Shown one piece after another: positions 16,587-23,736 of a stretch of 64,000 nucleotides of DNA (position 1 is the stretch's first letter; each line of letters opens with the position of its first letter). This DNA is from Methylocystis echinoides (lineage in GTDB: Bacteria > Pseudomonadota > Alphaproteobacteria > Rhizobiales > Beijerinckiaceae). The DNA lies in assembly GCF_040687965.1 (NCBI RefSeq), contig NZ_CP156084.1, forward strand, positions 2,914,501 through 2,978,500, in the 5' to 3' direction. Under the pieces are notes generated by a model, which saw only the letters and a program-made list of their open reading frames with translations, was not told the DNA's origin and searched no databases. Both the position numbers and the translations under genes were made by a program.

Positions 16587-16796
16587 ATGCCGTCCCCGAA
16601 ACTCAGCCTTGTGGCACAGACCGAGTCGAGTGACGCTCTGGTAATTCAGCACGCGCTTGGCGTCGCTTTACGGTTTTCACACGCGAGGATTGCCGAAGAG
16701 GCACTGCCTCGCGATTTCGCGCTGTTGCTGATGCGGCTGGCGCTGGCCGAAGTTGTCAAAAGCACGCCGGAGGACGAAGGCGGGGGACAAAAGTAA
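16587..16796 (+). CDS. NepR-like anti-sigma protein, divergent copy
   Basis: This 69-residue protein has AAAGG upstream of its ATG. Its core (residues about 22-55: ALGVALRFSHARIAEEALP, then DFALLLMRLALAE) follows the NepR pattern of a short helix, an E-x-L-P turn and a second Leu-rich helix. It is the most diverged of three copies in 2 kb. NepR proteins hold the stress sigma factor EcfG inactive until PhyR binds them. Neither partner is in the window. The family assignment for this copy depends on its better-matching neighbours. Confidence 0.55.
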   Translation: MPSPKLSLVAQTESSDALVIQHALGVALRFSHARIAEEALPRDFALLLMRLALAEVVKSTPEDEGGGQK

Positions 16797-16968
16797 ACGG
16801 GGGCGCACCCCTTCTTTCGCCGTTGACCAAAGACCCTCTGATCCGCTTTTCGTTCTTCGTTCCGTGCAACCGCCCCCCTTTGTGGTTGGCGTGAAAAATT
16901 GCCGCACAGAAACCATTTTCCTCACGCGTTAATTGAAAGGTCCGAGAGCAAACAAAAAGGGTGGCGCT

Positions 16969-17160
16969 ATGTCTACTCCCGGCGTTGAAGATACGGCGCT
17001 CATTGAGCGCGAATTGGGGAGCGCCCTTCGATCATTCTTTAGCCCGATCATTTGTGAGCCATTGCCGCCGCAAATAAGGGTGCTTCTTGATAAGCTTGCA
17101 GCGAGAGAAAGGCGCTGCGCCATGGATAAAAAGGCATGGGCTGCGATGCACCGCCTTTGA
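16969..17160 (+). CDS. NepR-like anti-sigma protein
   Basis: This 63-residue protein starts at an ATG with AAAGGG upstream. The stretch ALIERELGSALRSFFSPI is followed by CEPLPPQIRVLLDKLAARE and matches the NepR consensus LRxxYxxVxxEPxPxxFxxLLxxLxxxE well, with Phe replacing Tyr. NepR binds the EcfG sigma factor in the alphaproteobacterial general stress response and is titrated by phosphorylated PhyR. Followed 62 bp later by a conserved 190-bp non-coding repeat shared with the copy at 18504. Its presence on a mobile element is unusual. Confidence 0.72.
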   Translation: MSTPGVEDTALIERELGSALRSFFSPIICEPLPPQIRVLLDKLAARERRCAMDKKAWAAMHRL

Positions 17161-17222
17161 AAGCGCGCCCGCCAAGTTTTGGTTCTTCTCAAACAGAACA
17201 GGCGGCCCACCCAAGCGCTGTG

Positions 17223-17414
17223 GGCGAGCCGTCGCCTCTCAAAGAAACCTCTTGAAAACACAACCACGGTAGCCCGCGCCTGCCAGAGCGCAAATGCGTA
17301 TTTTCCCTTATTTGCCGGTGCATTTTATCGCCGATAGATTCGGTCACTTCTGCGCAAGCAGACGAGTCGGGCTGGCGGCGCGAACCTTTGGCTACGGGCT
17401 GCCAGTCCGATGAG
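17223..17414 (+). ncRNA. Conserved non-coding repeat, copy 1 (candidate structured RNA)
   Basis: These 192 bp align almost gap-free with 18757-18947 and begin about 60 bp after a NepR-like gene, as does the other copy after about 25 bp. Near the 3' end an 8-bp hairpin (17372-17379 with 17398-17405, 18-nt loop) is kept in both copies although three paired bases differ. This suggests selection on RNA structure. It could instead be a DNA element. Transcription is not shown by the sequence. Confidence 0.5.
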
Positions 17415-17762
17415 CGCCGATATGGCGGGGTGCAGCTTGACTGTGATTCGCCGCACGCCAGTAATGTTCAGACGGGGCTCGTGCAACGCCAAGCTTGGTT
17501 TCGCCAAGGGTGCTGACGCTGGCGGATGAAATTCCCCGACGTTGCGGGAACATGCGACGTTCAATCCGTTAATAGAGGCTTACCGTCTTGGACTTGTGGC
17601 TTTTGCCAAAGAGGACGAAGGGAGTCGCGTTCGCTTCTGGCTTCGCGGCCCGACCATGAATTCATCGGCCGGGCCGCTTGTCGCTCAGACCGCCGCGTAG
17701 GCCCTAGAAAAGCGCCTACCCTTGGCCAGTGGAGGGATGGCCGGTTCTGAGCGTCACCCGGC

Positions 17763-18245
17763 TTAGCGCGATTGGTTCGCGGGGCGTCCCGCAATTTCCT
17801 CCGGCGGTTGCCAAACGGTATCCAAGTGTGCGTTGGCGCTGGAGCTGTTGGCGTTCTTCGAACCGCGCCGACTTTCGGCGACTGCCTGTTCGGCAATGCG
17901 CCAATCTTCATCGCTCCAATTTTTCGCGTCCGTCTTGGCCGACTTCGAACCGATGGAAGGCAGGACTGCCTTGATGCCGCTCGTTATCTTCTCGCCGATT
18001 GACTGTTCAGAACCTCGCGCCGATCCATACGCATTTTGAGGGATTTGCTTAGGTTGATCCATCATATTCCAGATCGAAGCGTTCGGGGCTGGCGCTTGTT
18101 GCGCAATCGCGAAGCCTTCTTCTGGAAGGCTTGCCACACGACGCGGCGTTGCTGCGGTAGTGGCGTAGCCCAATACCGCGAGAGCGGCCAATAGTGCGGA
18201 AGCACCGACGATGTGTCGATTGATGGTAGCTGGCAGCTTCATCAT
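17763..18245 (-). CDS. Membrane-anchored or exported hypothetical protein
   Basis: A 160-residue product from an ATG with AGGAGCG seven bases upstream. The N terminus has one hydrophobic segment (about residues 11-32, ending AVLGYATTAATPRR), either a signal anchor or an uncleaved signal. The rest is polar and Ser/Ala/Gln-rich, with a conserved-looking NWSDEDWRIAEQAVAESRRG segment. It is the only minus-strand gene in the element interior, lying between the two NepR-like units. No family is recognised. Confidence 0.6.
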   Translation of the reverse strand: MMKLPATINRHIVGASALLAALAVLGYATTAATPRRVASLPEEGFAIAQQAPAPNASIWNMMDQPKQIPQNAYGSARGSEQSIGEKITSGIKAVLPSIGSKSAKTDAKNWSDEDWRIAEQAVAESRRGSKNANSSSANAHLDTVWQPPEEIAGRPANQSR

Positions 18246-18503
18246 AAACTCGCTCCTGATTGACAGGGAAAGCATGTAGAAAGGCCCTTCGGTCCGATCC
18301 CATTAGCGCCGTTAGGTAGCGTTGCTTAGCTGATTTCCAGCGTTGCTAGAACGCTAACCTTCATCGCTTGCTGGACAAAGAAGAGAAGGAGCAGGCGGCA
18401 GAGCGTTAGGGTGAGCCCTGAGAAATATTTTCAGGAATTTTGTTGGATCACGGCTCGAACGGCGTGCGTTGCTCGAAAGACTACAACTGGTTTTCCCCTC
18501 GCA

Positions 18504-18731
18504 ATGTCACGCACCACTCAACTTGCTCGAGAGGACAAAGCGCTCATTGAACGCGAAATCGAGAACGGTCTTCGCTCATACTACGGCCCGGTCGCTCGTG
18601 AGCCTCTACCGGCTGAATTCGAGGCGCTGCTAAAGCAGTTGGAAGAGACGGAGGCGCGTTGCGGGGACGCGACGAGGACGGGCCTTCCGGGCTGTGTGGT
18701 TAACGTCGTGTTTTGTGTGTGTCGGAAATAG
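18504..18731 (+). CDS. NepR-like anti-sigma protein, best-matching copy
   Basis: Residues about 13-47 (EIENGLRSYYGPVAREPLP then EFEALLKQLEETEAR) fit the NepR consensus closely, including the Tyr-Tyr and EPLP turn. The 75-residue length is normal for the family. The C-terminal tail is odd, being hydrophobic and Cys-rich (GCVVNVVFCVC). ATG 18504 lacks a clear ribosome site; a GTG at 18411 would add 31 residues. NepR homologues sequester EcfG. Having no PhyR or EcfG nearby, this protein may act on the host's system. Confidence 0.72.
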   Translation: MSRTTQLAREDKALIEREIENGLRSYYGPVAREPLPAEFEALLKQLEETEARCGDATRTGLPGCVVNVVFCVCRK

Positions 18732-18756
18732 ACGGCTCGCCCGGAGGTGCTTCCAA

Positions 18757-18947
18757 GGCGAGCCATCCAATTGCCCGTGAAAAGCTCTCTTGAAACACAA
18801 GCACGGTAGCCCGTGCCTGCCAAAGCGCAAATGCGTATTTTCCCTCATTGTTTTGGCATTGTTGGCCGTTAGGGTCGGCCCTTCTGCGCGAGCAGAGTGT
18901 CGGACTGGCGGTGCGAACCTTCGGCTACGGGCCGCCAGTTCGATGAG
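18757..18947 (+). ncRNA. Conserved non-coding repeat, copy 2 (candidate structured RNA)
   Basis: Aligns with 17223-17414, with long shared blocks such as AGCGCAAATGCGTATTTTCC. The 3' hairpin is formed by 18905-18912 and 18931-18938. Relative to copy 1, one G-U pair becomes G-C and one C-G becomes U-G, so pairing is retained. The loop differs at only one base. The unit NepR-like gene plus this tail appears to have been duplicated. Confidence 0.5.
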
Positions 18948-19044
18948 TGTTCGACATTCAGACTTTGCCAAACATCGGCGGTTTACCGCGTAGCCGTTTC
19001 AATTTGGTCCTCTCGCCCTATTTTGGAACGAAGAAGAGGATGAA

Positions 19045-19707
19045 ATGAAAGAAAATTGGGACGTGAGCATCAGTCGGGAGGCCGCGGAAATGGTCCTTGA
19101 TTTCTTAGGCCCGCCTGAAGGACCGCCGTGCGAAAAAAAGGATGCGCTCCGCGACATAATAAGAGCTGCTCTAGACACGCCCGCTCTCGAATCGGCAAAG
19201 GAGGAGTCGCGCATTAACCTGGCGCAAGCGATTGACGGGCTCGCGCAGGCGGAAAGTGCGTTCGTGGAGTCTCTCGCGCATGGCAGTGAAAGCGTCCAGC
19301 GCATTGCCTCGGCGGCGGTTGATGCCCAGGAAACTAGGCTGCGAGGTGCGCAGGAAATGTATGACGCCGCTGCGGGAAATGCGCTGGATGCAACGGCTGA
19401 AAGCGCCGAGAGAAATCGCAGGCTCGCCTACAGTAAGTCTGAGAAAGCCCATGACGAGGCGCTTGCCGCGCTTCGGGCTTTTGAGCCAATGGCACAAGAG
19501 TTGTCAAAGCTCTTCAGGATCCTTTCCTTTCACGCCGATCTCGCGCTGGCGGATACCGAAGCAGCCGACAGGGCGAGGATCAGCCCTCACGCGGCAAACG
19601 CAGCCGATCACCTACAGAAAATTCTTCAGCAGCAGAAACTGGGTCATTTGGAAGCCGTGACGAAACACGCCCTTGCGGCCTTGCACGAGCTGGAGTTGGC
19701 GCAGTAG
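19045..19707 (+). CDS. Alpha-helical hypothetical protein
   Basis: This 220-residue protein has AGAGGATGA before its ATG. It is rich in Ala, Glu and Leu throughout and predicted almost wholly helical, with heptad-like patterns from residue 55 on. There is no signal peptide or membrane span. No family is recognised. It follows the second NepR-like unit, about 100 bp after the repeat, and is followed by a 720-bp gene-free stretch. Confidence 0.65.
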   Translation: MKENWDVSISREAAEMVLDFLGPPEGPPCEKKDALRDIIRAALDTPALESAKEESRINLAQAIDGLAQAESAFVESLAHGSESVQRIASAAVDAQETRLRGAQEMYDAAAGNALDATAESAERNRRLAYSKSEKAHDEALAALRAFEPMAQELSKLFRILSFHADLALADTEAADRARISPHAANAADHLQKILQQQKLGHLEAVTKHALAALHELELAQ

Positions 19708-20428
19708 ATCAGTCGAGAGAGGCTGGTTCCGCCAGAGAGAGTCACCTGATCGCGCAATAGGCCAAGCGCCCGAACATGATCGACATGCGTTGAGGGACGC
19801 GGGGCAGGGGGCGCTCGCTGAATCGGGGGGGGCGCTTACCTACCGCCCCCACCCGTTCCGCGCATATGAACAAAGTTCTTTGGCTTGGTCTTACTGGCCG
19901 GAGCGGGCACGCCGCAATGTCGCCGCGTCACCTTGCGTCTAATAGCGCCGCCGAGAGTGTGCGGGTCCGCCGACTTCCCGCACCCGGCTGGCGGCTCGTT
20001 GGCCTAGCTCTCCGACGAGCCGCCTCTGCTGAATTCAGGGCTCGCACCAAGATCGCGCATCACCCTGACGCCCGCCGCTTCGCACAAAGGATCAGCGCCG
20101 GGGCATGGGCGACGATTTGGTTTTGAACCCCGGCGACGCCTTATGTCCAATTTTCTCCCGCATAGGTCCAGCGTCGGACTCTGATACGCTAACTTGACTG
20201 CGGACCGCTGCAATACTAAGGCCCCCTACGTGCGCGAAAGCGAACCGGCCGGTAGTCCGTGCCCCCAGATTTTGCCCCTTGCGCCCTGCCCGGCGGCAGG
20301 GGCGGCAGGCAGGCGACCTTCGCCGTTTGTCCTGCCTTGTGAATCTCAAAAGCTTTTGATTGCGAGCTTGCCGAGAAAAAAAGAATCTCGGCGTGCCGTA
20401 TATGATTCGTAATCGGGGACAACTCTAA
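19708..20428. other. Intergenic stretch with repeat and hairpins
   Basis: About 720 bp without a supportable gene. It contains one copy of a 32-bp repeat (20094-20125) and a 7-bp hairpin with an A-rich loop at 20370-20392 (GCCGAGA/TCTCGGC). GC content falls sharply near 20400, where the AT-rich cargo begins. Confidence 0.5.
20094..20125 (+). repeat. 32-bp direct repeat, left copy
   Basis: AGCGCCGGGGCATG, then GCGACG, then TTTGGTTTTG is shared with 21650-21680, differing by one substitution and one indel. A partial third copy lies at 21560-21578. The two full copies flank the AT-rich membrane gene in the same orientation. Confidence 0.65.
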
Positions 20429-20548
20429 ATGTCGGAAGTCACGACCCCACCCGCCGCGCCAAAAATGATTATTTCCTACAGTTGGACCCAGTGGAGATCA
20501 TGTAATTTCTCTTGCGGAAGACTTTATACGAATGAGCCTGCCAAATAA
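20429..20548 (+). pseudogene. Frameshifted start of a TIR/SEFIR-like domain
   Basis: The frame from ATG 20429 encodes APKMIISYSWT, the typical first strand and loop of TIR/SEFIR domains, then loses sense and stops at 20548. Skipping one base after residue 20 (in the run CCCA near 20487-20490) continues as SGDHVISLAEDFI, which resembles the following TIR helix. That frame runs straight into the membrane gene. No later TIR motif is present, so the domain is both frameshifted and truncated. TIR domains act as NAD-consuming or signalling modules in antiphage systems; this copy looks dead. Confidence 0.5.
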
Positions 20549-21359
20549 TACACAACATCAGTCGAATCGAGCGAACTACATGAATCTGAAATCACCGACC
20601 AGCACAGTTCGACGTTCGATCTTTATGGAAAGCTCCGATCGGATAGAGCAGCTCTTAGGGGACGAGTCAAATCGCGATTTATTCAGCGAATCATACTTCG
20701 CCCGGATCGAAACTCAACTTGATAAGGTAACAGGGAAGCTTACTAGCATTTATTTGTCGACAATCGTCATTGGACTGGTCATGTTTCTGGTTTTTATAAA
20801 TGAGGAGATAAGCTTCAGTATTGGTGGATTGTCATTTAGTAAATCAGACAAGGTTATAAGAGACGTGATTTTCTTTTTCTTCCTGAACGCATGTCTTCTG
20901 ATTTCATATTTATACAGATACAGAATGACTTTAATCTCGATCTTGGACAGTCGCTATAAGTCAAGGTTGAATCAGGATAGCTTCCACCTGTTTAGAGCGG
21001 CTTATATTTACATGCCATTCGCCATTGTATTTATGAAAAAGACAGACGATCAATTTACCCCGACCATTTTTACGATATTAATGCAAGTTTTTTCGGGTGT
21101 CACTCTGATGTGTGTAATTGCTATTCTTGGTATGGCCGCGATCTCTATACAACTTGGTTTAATCAGCTATGCTATATACACGATTTTCAATGACCCATCA
21201 AAATTTACTTGGCTTTCCTACCTCGTCGGAGTTTATGCAATTTTGGTCTTCGTCCACGACATTGCATTTGGGATACTCGGATTGCCTCTAGTTTACGACC
21301 GCATCGCCGAGAACGCGGCGAACTTGAGCGTTGAGCTAAAGCAGAAAGGCGATGCCTAA
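20532..21359 (+). CDS. AT-rich multi-pass membrane protein
   Basis: This product of up to 275 residues has about five hydrophobic segments, including around STIVIGLVMFLVFI, VIFFFFLNACLLISYLY, the MPFAIVFM region, a long span after FTPTIFTILMQVF, and WLSYLVGVYAILVFV. The true start may be 20580 or 20625, since the first 30 residues are low-complexity and in frame with the shifted TIR fragment. Base composition is far more AT-rich than its neighbours, a sign of recent transfer. No family is recognised. With the TIR remnant it may come from a membrane-effector defence gene pair, which is speculative. Confidence 0.72.
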   Translation: MSLPNNTQHQSNRANYMNLKSPTSTVRRSIFMESSDRIEQLLGDESNRDLFSESYFARIETQLDKVTGKLTSIYLSTIVIGLVMFLVFINEEISFSIGGLSFSKSDKVIRDVIFFFFLNACLLISYLYRYRMTLISILDSRYKSRLNQDSFHLFRAAYIYMPFAIVFMKKTDDQFTPTIFTILMQVFSGVTLMCVIAILGMAAISIQLGLISYAIYTIFNDPSKFTWLSYLVGVYAILVFVHDIAFGILGLPLVYDRIAENAANLSVELKQKGDA

Positions 21360-21649
21360 TACGGCAAAACTGCCGGGTGTGGCATTTTCGGCATCGCCGC
21401 ATTGCGTCGTAAGCGCGAAGAACGCCCCCCGCCGATACATCCACGGTCGGGGCGTTTCGGGGTGCTGGGATCACACGCCCGCGTCGAGGAATAAATACCT
21501 CACCAAGCGGCCACCACCAAGCCCGAGGGCGAGCTTTAAGCCGGGGACCGCCAAGGGTCAGCGCCGGGCATGAGCGAGGGACTCGCCCTCCAATCAACCA
21601 AAGCCAAAACTCAACCGTCAAGCGAAGCGCGCCAGTCCGCATCGGGGCG

Positions 21650-21680
21650 AGCGCCGGGGCATGTGCGACGTTTGGTTTTG
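21650..21680 (+). repeat. 31-bp direct repeat, right copy
   Basis: Matches 20094-20125 in the same orientation. Together they bracket the TIR fragment and AT-rich membrane gene. Confidence 0.65.
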
Positions 21681-21701
21681 GACGCGGGAAGGGCGCGCAG
21701 A

Positions 21702-21735
21702 AACGCCCCGACGCCTGATAGACGCACGGGGCGTT
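21702..21735 (-). terminator. Hairpin terminator of the molbindin gene
   Basis: A perfect 9-bp stem (AACGCCCCG/CGGGGCGTT) begins 8 bp after the molbindin stop codon and is followed on the minus strand by TTTCT. The same stem-half sequence recurs in the hairpin at 21421-21456. Confidence 0.65.
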
Positions 21736-21742
21736 GGCTTCT

Positions 21743-21952
21743 TTAATCGACCGCAACCATGACTTCGGAAGATTTAATGACTGCGTAAGCCTTCTTTCCA
21801 ACCTGAAGGTCAAGTTCATCCACGGATTCATTAGTAATCGATGCTGTGATGGTGGCACCCTTCACGTCGAGCAGAACGTGCGAAGTGGTCGCGCCTTTTT
21901 TAATTTCTTTGATGGTGCCTTCGAGCACGTTGCGGGCTGAAATTTTCTTCAT
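21743..21952 (-). CDS. mop: Molbindin, molybdenum-binding Mop-domain protein
   Basis: This 69-residue protein is a single Mop/TOBE domain. It starts with the typical MKKISARNVLEGTIKEI and has the GATTSHVLLDV strand and ITNESVDELDLQVGKKAYAVIKSSEVM pattern of molbindins. Such proteins assemble into hexamers that store molybdate or tungstate oxyanions in the cytoplasm. GGAGGAGG precedes the ATG. It has its own terminator and is cargo near the right end of the element. No molybdate transporter or ModE is adjacent. Confidence 0.88.
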   Translation of the reverse strand: MKKISARNVLEGTIKEIKKGATTSHVLLDVKGATITASITNESVDELDLQVGKKAYAVIKSSEVMVAVD

Positions 21953-22219
21953 ATGCGCCTCCTCCGCTGAAAGCCAAAGCGGTTGTCACTTTGGAATAGC
22001 GCTCAGCTAATCGCCCGAAGAAGAAAAGAAAAGGGACAGCGAGCCGCACGCGTGCCTGACCTTTGGGCGAAGCGCCAAGCCATGACCGACGCCCGTTGAC
22101 GCGGGGGCAGGGGGCGCAAACATCCACTCCCGCCCATCAAAATCCATCCGCTTCCACGGGCGTATATTACACAGATTTACACAAATCCGTGCAGCAATTT
22201 CGTAATGCATTGAAAAGAT
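21953..22219. other. Right-end flank of the element
   Basis: About 265 bp between the molbindin promoter region and the right attachment site. It contains the second arm-type site at 22160-22183 and no gene. Confidence 0.5.
22160..22183. promoter_or_regulatory. Putative integrase arm-binding site, right
   Basis: TTACACA at 22167-22173 and 22177-22183, again 10 bp apart, in a 24-bp block matching 3380-3403 at 22 positions. It lies 37 bp from the attachment core. Confidence 0.55.
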
Positions 22220-22267
22220 TGGCGCTCCCTAGGGGACTCGAACCCCTGTTTTCGCCGTGAGAGGGCG
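22220..22267. repeat. Right attachment site within tRNA-Glu
   Basis: Identical to 3222-3269 over 48 bp. It covers the 3' part of the intact tRNA, so insertion regenerated a complete tRNA gene. Confidence 0.92.
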
Positions 22268-22295
22268 ACGTCCTAGACCGCTAGACGAAGGGAGC
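22220..22295 (-). tRNA. tRNA-Glu (anticodon CTC)
   Basis: On the minus strand the 76-nt sequence folds into a full cloverleaf. The acceptor stem GCTCCCT/AGGGAGC, the T arm with GTTCGAGTC, the anticodon loop CTCTCAC (anticodon CTC) and a genomically encoded CCA are all visible. It is the integration target of the element to its left. Confidence 0.95.
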
Positions 22296-22411
22296 GGGCG
22301 CTGCGGTTCTATAGACTGGCCGGGTCGGCTTCGCAAGGCCCCGGCGGGGCGACTTTCGCGCCTGCCTGCGGCGTGATAGCGGATGTCCTTCCTGTCTTGG
22401 ACCTAACGATC

Positions 22412-23707
22412 ATGACGCAGCCGCTCATCAACAATACGCCGGAGGCAGCGCGCCTCGAGGCTTCGCTTGTCGCTCTCGGGCGCGCCGCGCGCAAAGCGGC
22501 GCGGGCTGTCGCGCTCGCGCCGGCGGAGGTCAGGAACAAGGCGCTGCGGGTCGCGGCCGCGGAGATACGCCGCCAGAGCGGGGCGATTCTCGCAGCGAAC
22601 GCGCTCGACGTCGCCGACGCTGAAGCGCGCGGCACGGCTGGCTCCTTCATCGATCGGCTCACGCTCGATCCGGGTCGGGTAGAGGCCATTGCGCGGGGCG
22701 TCGAGGAGATCGCCGATCTGCCCGATCCCGTTGGAAAAGTGCTGGCGCGCTTCGAGCGGCCGAACGGGCTCGTCATCGAGCGCGTCGCGACCCCGCTCGG
22801 GGTCATCGGCGTGATCTACGAGAGTCGTCCCAATGTTACGGCCGACGCCGGAGCGCTCTGCCTCAAGGCCGGGAACGCCGCCATTCTGCGCGGGGGCTCA
22901 GAAAGCCTGCGCTCGTCGCGCGCCATCCACGCCTGCCTCGTCACGGGGCTCGAGGCCGCAGGCCTGCCGGAAGCCGCGATCGCGCTGATCGACACGCCCG
23001 ACCGCGCCGCCGTCGGCGCCATGCTCGCCGGCCTCGACGGCGCCATCGACGTCATCGTGCCGCGGGGCGGCAAAAGCCTCGTCGCGCGCGTCCAGCACGA
23101 GGCGCGCGTGCCGGTGTTCGCGCATCTCGAAGGTATAGTGCATGTCTTCGTGCACGAGGACGCCGATCTCGACATGGCGAAACGCGTTCTGCTCAACGCC
23201 AAGATGCGGCGCACCGGCATTTGCGGCGCGGCCGAGACGCTGCTCGTCGACAAGGCCTGCGCGGCGACGCATCTCGCGCCGCTCGTCTCCATGCTCATCG
23301 ACGCGGGCTGCGAGGTGCGCGGCGACGCGGCGACTCAGGTGGCGGACGCGCGCGTAAAGCCCGCAGCCGAAGACGACTGGCGCGCGGAATATCTCGACGC
23401 CATCATTGCGGCGAAGGTGGTCGACGGCGTCGACGCGGCGATCGAGCACATCGAGACCTATGGCTCGCACCATACCGATTGCATCATCACCCGCGACGAC
23501 GCGGTCGCCCAGAGGTTCATGAACGAAGTCGACTCGGCGATCGTGCTGCACAACGCCTCGACGCAGTTCGCGGATGGCGGCGAATTCGGCTTCGGCGCCG
23601 AAATCGGCATCGCGACCGGTCGCATGCATGCGCGCGGGCCGGTGGGGGTCGAGCAACTCACCTCCTTCAAATATCGCGTGCGTGGCGCCGGACAGGTGCG
23701 GGGGTGA
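22412..23707 (+). CDS. proA: Gamma-glutamyl phosphate reductase (proline synthesis)
   Basis: A 431-residue cytosolic enzyme that reduces glutamyl-5-phosphate to glutamate-5-semialdehyde with NADPH, the second step of proline synthesis. It shows the family's [22 protein letters not shown] block, the catalytic-Cys region [16 protein letters not shown], and the C-terminal [19 protein letters not shown]. Length is typical. The start at MTQPL is chosen over an upstream in-frame ATG at 22373 because it fits the family. nadD follows 29 bp later, likely in the same transcript. Confidence 0.95.
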   Translation: MTQPLINNTPEAARLEASLVALGRAARKAARAVALAPAEVRNKALRVAAAEIRRQSGAILAANALDVADAEARGTAGSFIDRLTLDPGRVEAIARGVEEIADLPDPVGKVLARFERPNGLVIERVATPLGVIGVIYESRPNVTADAGALCLKAGNAAILRGGSESLRSSRAIHACLVTGLEAAGLPEAAIALIDTPDRAAVGAMLAGLDGAIDVIVPRGGKSLVARVQHEARVPVFAHLEGIVHVFVHEDADLDMAKRVLLNAKMRRTGICGAAETLLVDKACAATHLAPLVSMLIDAGCEVRGDAATQVADARVKPAAEDDWRAEYLDAIIAAKVVDGVDAAIEHIETYGSHHTDCIITRDDAVAQRFMNEVDSAIVLHNASTQFADGGEFGFGAEIGIATGRMHARGPVGVEQLTSFKYRVRGAGQVRG

Positions 23708-23736
23708 GCGCGGCTTTGAATGCAGGCGGCGCGTGA

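Larger units (their letters stand above)
21360..21742. other. Intergenic stretch with hairpins and repeats
   Basis: About 380 bp. It holds a perfect 8-bp hairpin at 21421-21456 (AACGCCCC/GGGGCGTT), a partial repeat at 21560-21578, a full 31-bp repeat at 21650-21680 and the terminator of the molbindin gene. No gene is supported. Confidence 0.5.
3222..22267. mobile_element. tRNA-Glu-integrated element (satellite-like or decayed prophage), about 19 kb
   Basis: A perfect 48-bp direct repeat of the tRNA-Glu 3' end bounds this segment: a fragment at 3222-3269 and the intact gene's 3' end at 22220-22267. A tyrosine integrase starts 150 bp inside the left end. The content is phage- or satellite-like: integrase, AlpA-like regulator, TOPRIM proteins, primase/helicase and large terminase, nearly all on the plus strand with several ATGA overlaps. 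No capsid, portal, tail or lysis gene can be recognised. The right half carries cargo genes, including NepR-like proteins and a molbindin. The boundaries are directly visible; the satellite interpretation is inference. Confidence 0.88.

Noticed and set aside
16178-16588. Open frame on the minus strand with a hydrophobic start
   Set aside because: No ribosome site, Arg/Pro-rich low-complexity composition, and it overlaps other equally open frames; typical of high-GC non-coding DNA.
16797-16968. EcfG-type promoter (GGAAC-N16/17-GTT) before the NepR-like genes
   Set aside because: Near-matches upstream of 16587 have the wrong first base and spacing, so I do not call it.
17645-17677. GCGGCCCG/CGGGCCGC hairpin with an inner ATGAATTCAT palindrome
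   Set aside because: Palindrome is real, but it lies in GC-rich non-coding DNA with no gene context to give it a role; kept only as a note.
17561-17911. Minus-strand frame upstream region overlapping the anchored protein gene
   Set aside because: Overlaps a better supported gene (17763-18245) in another frame and lacks any start signal.
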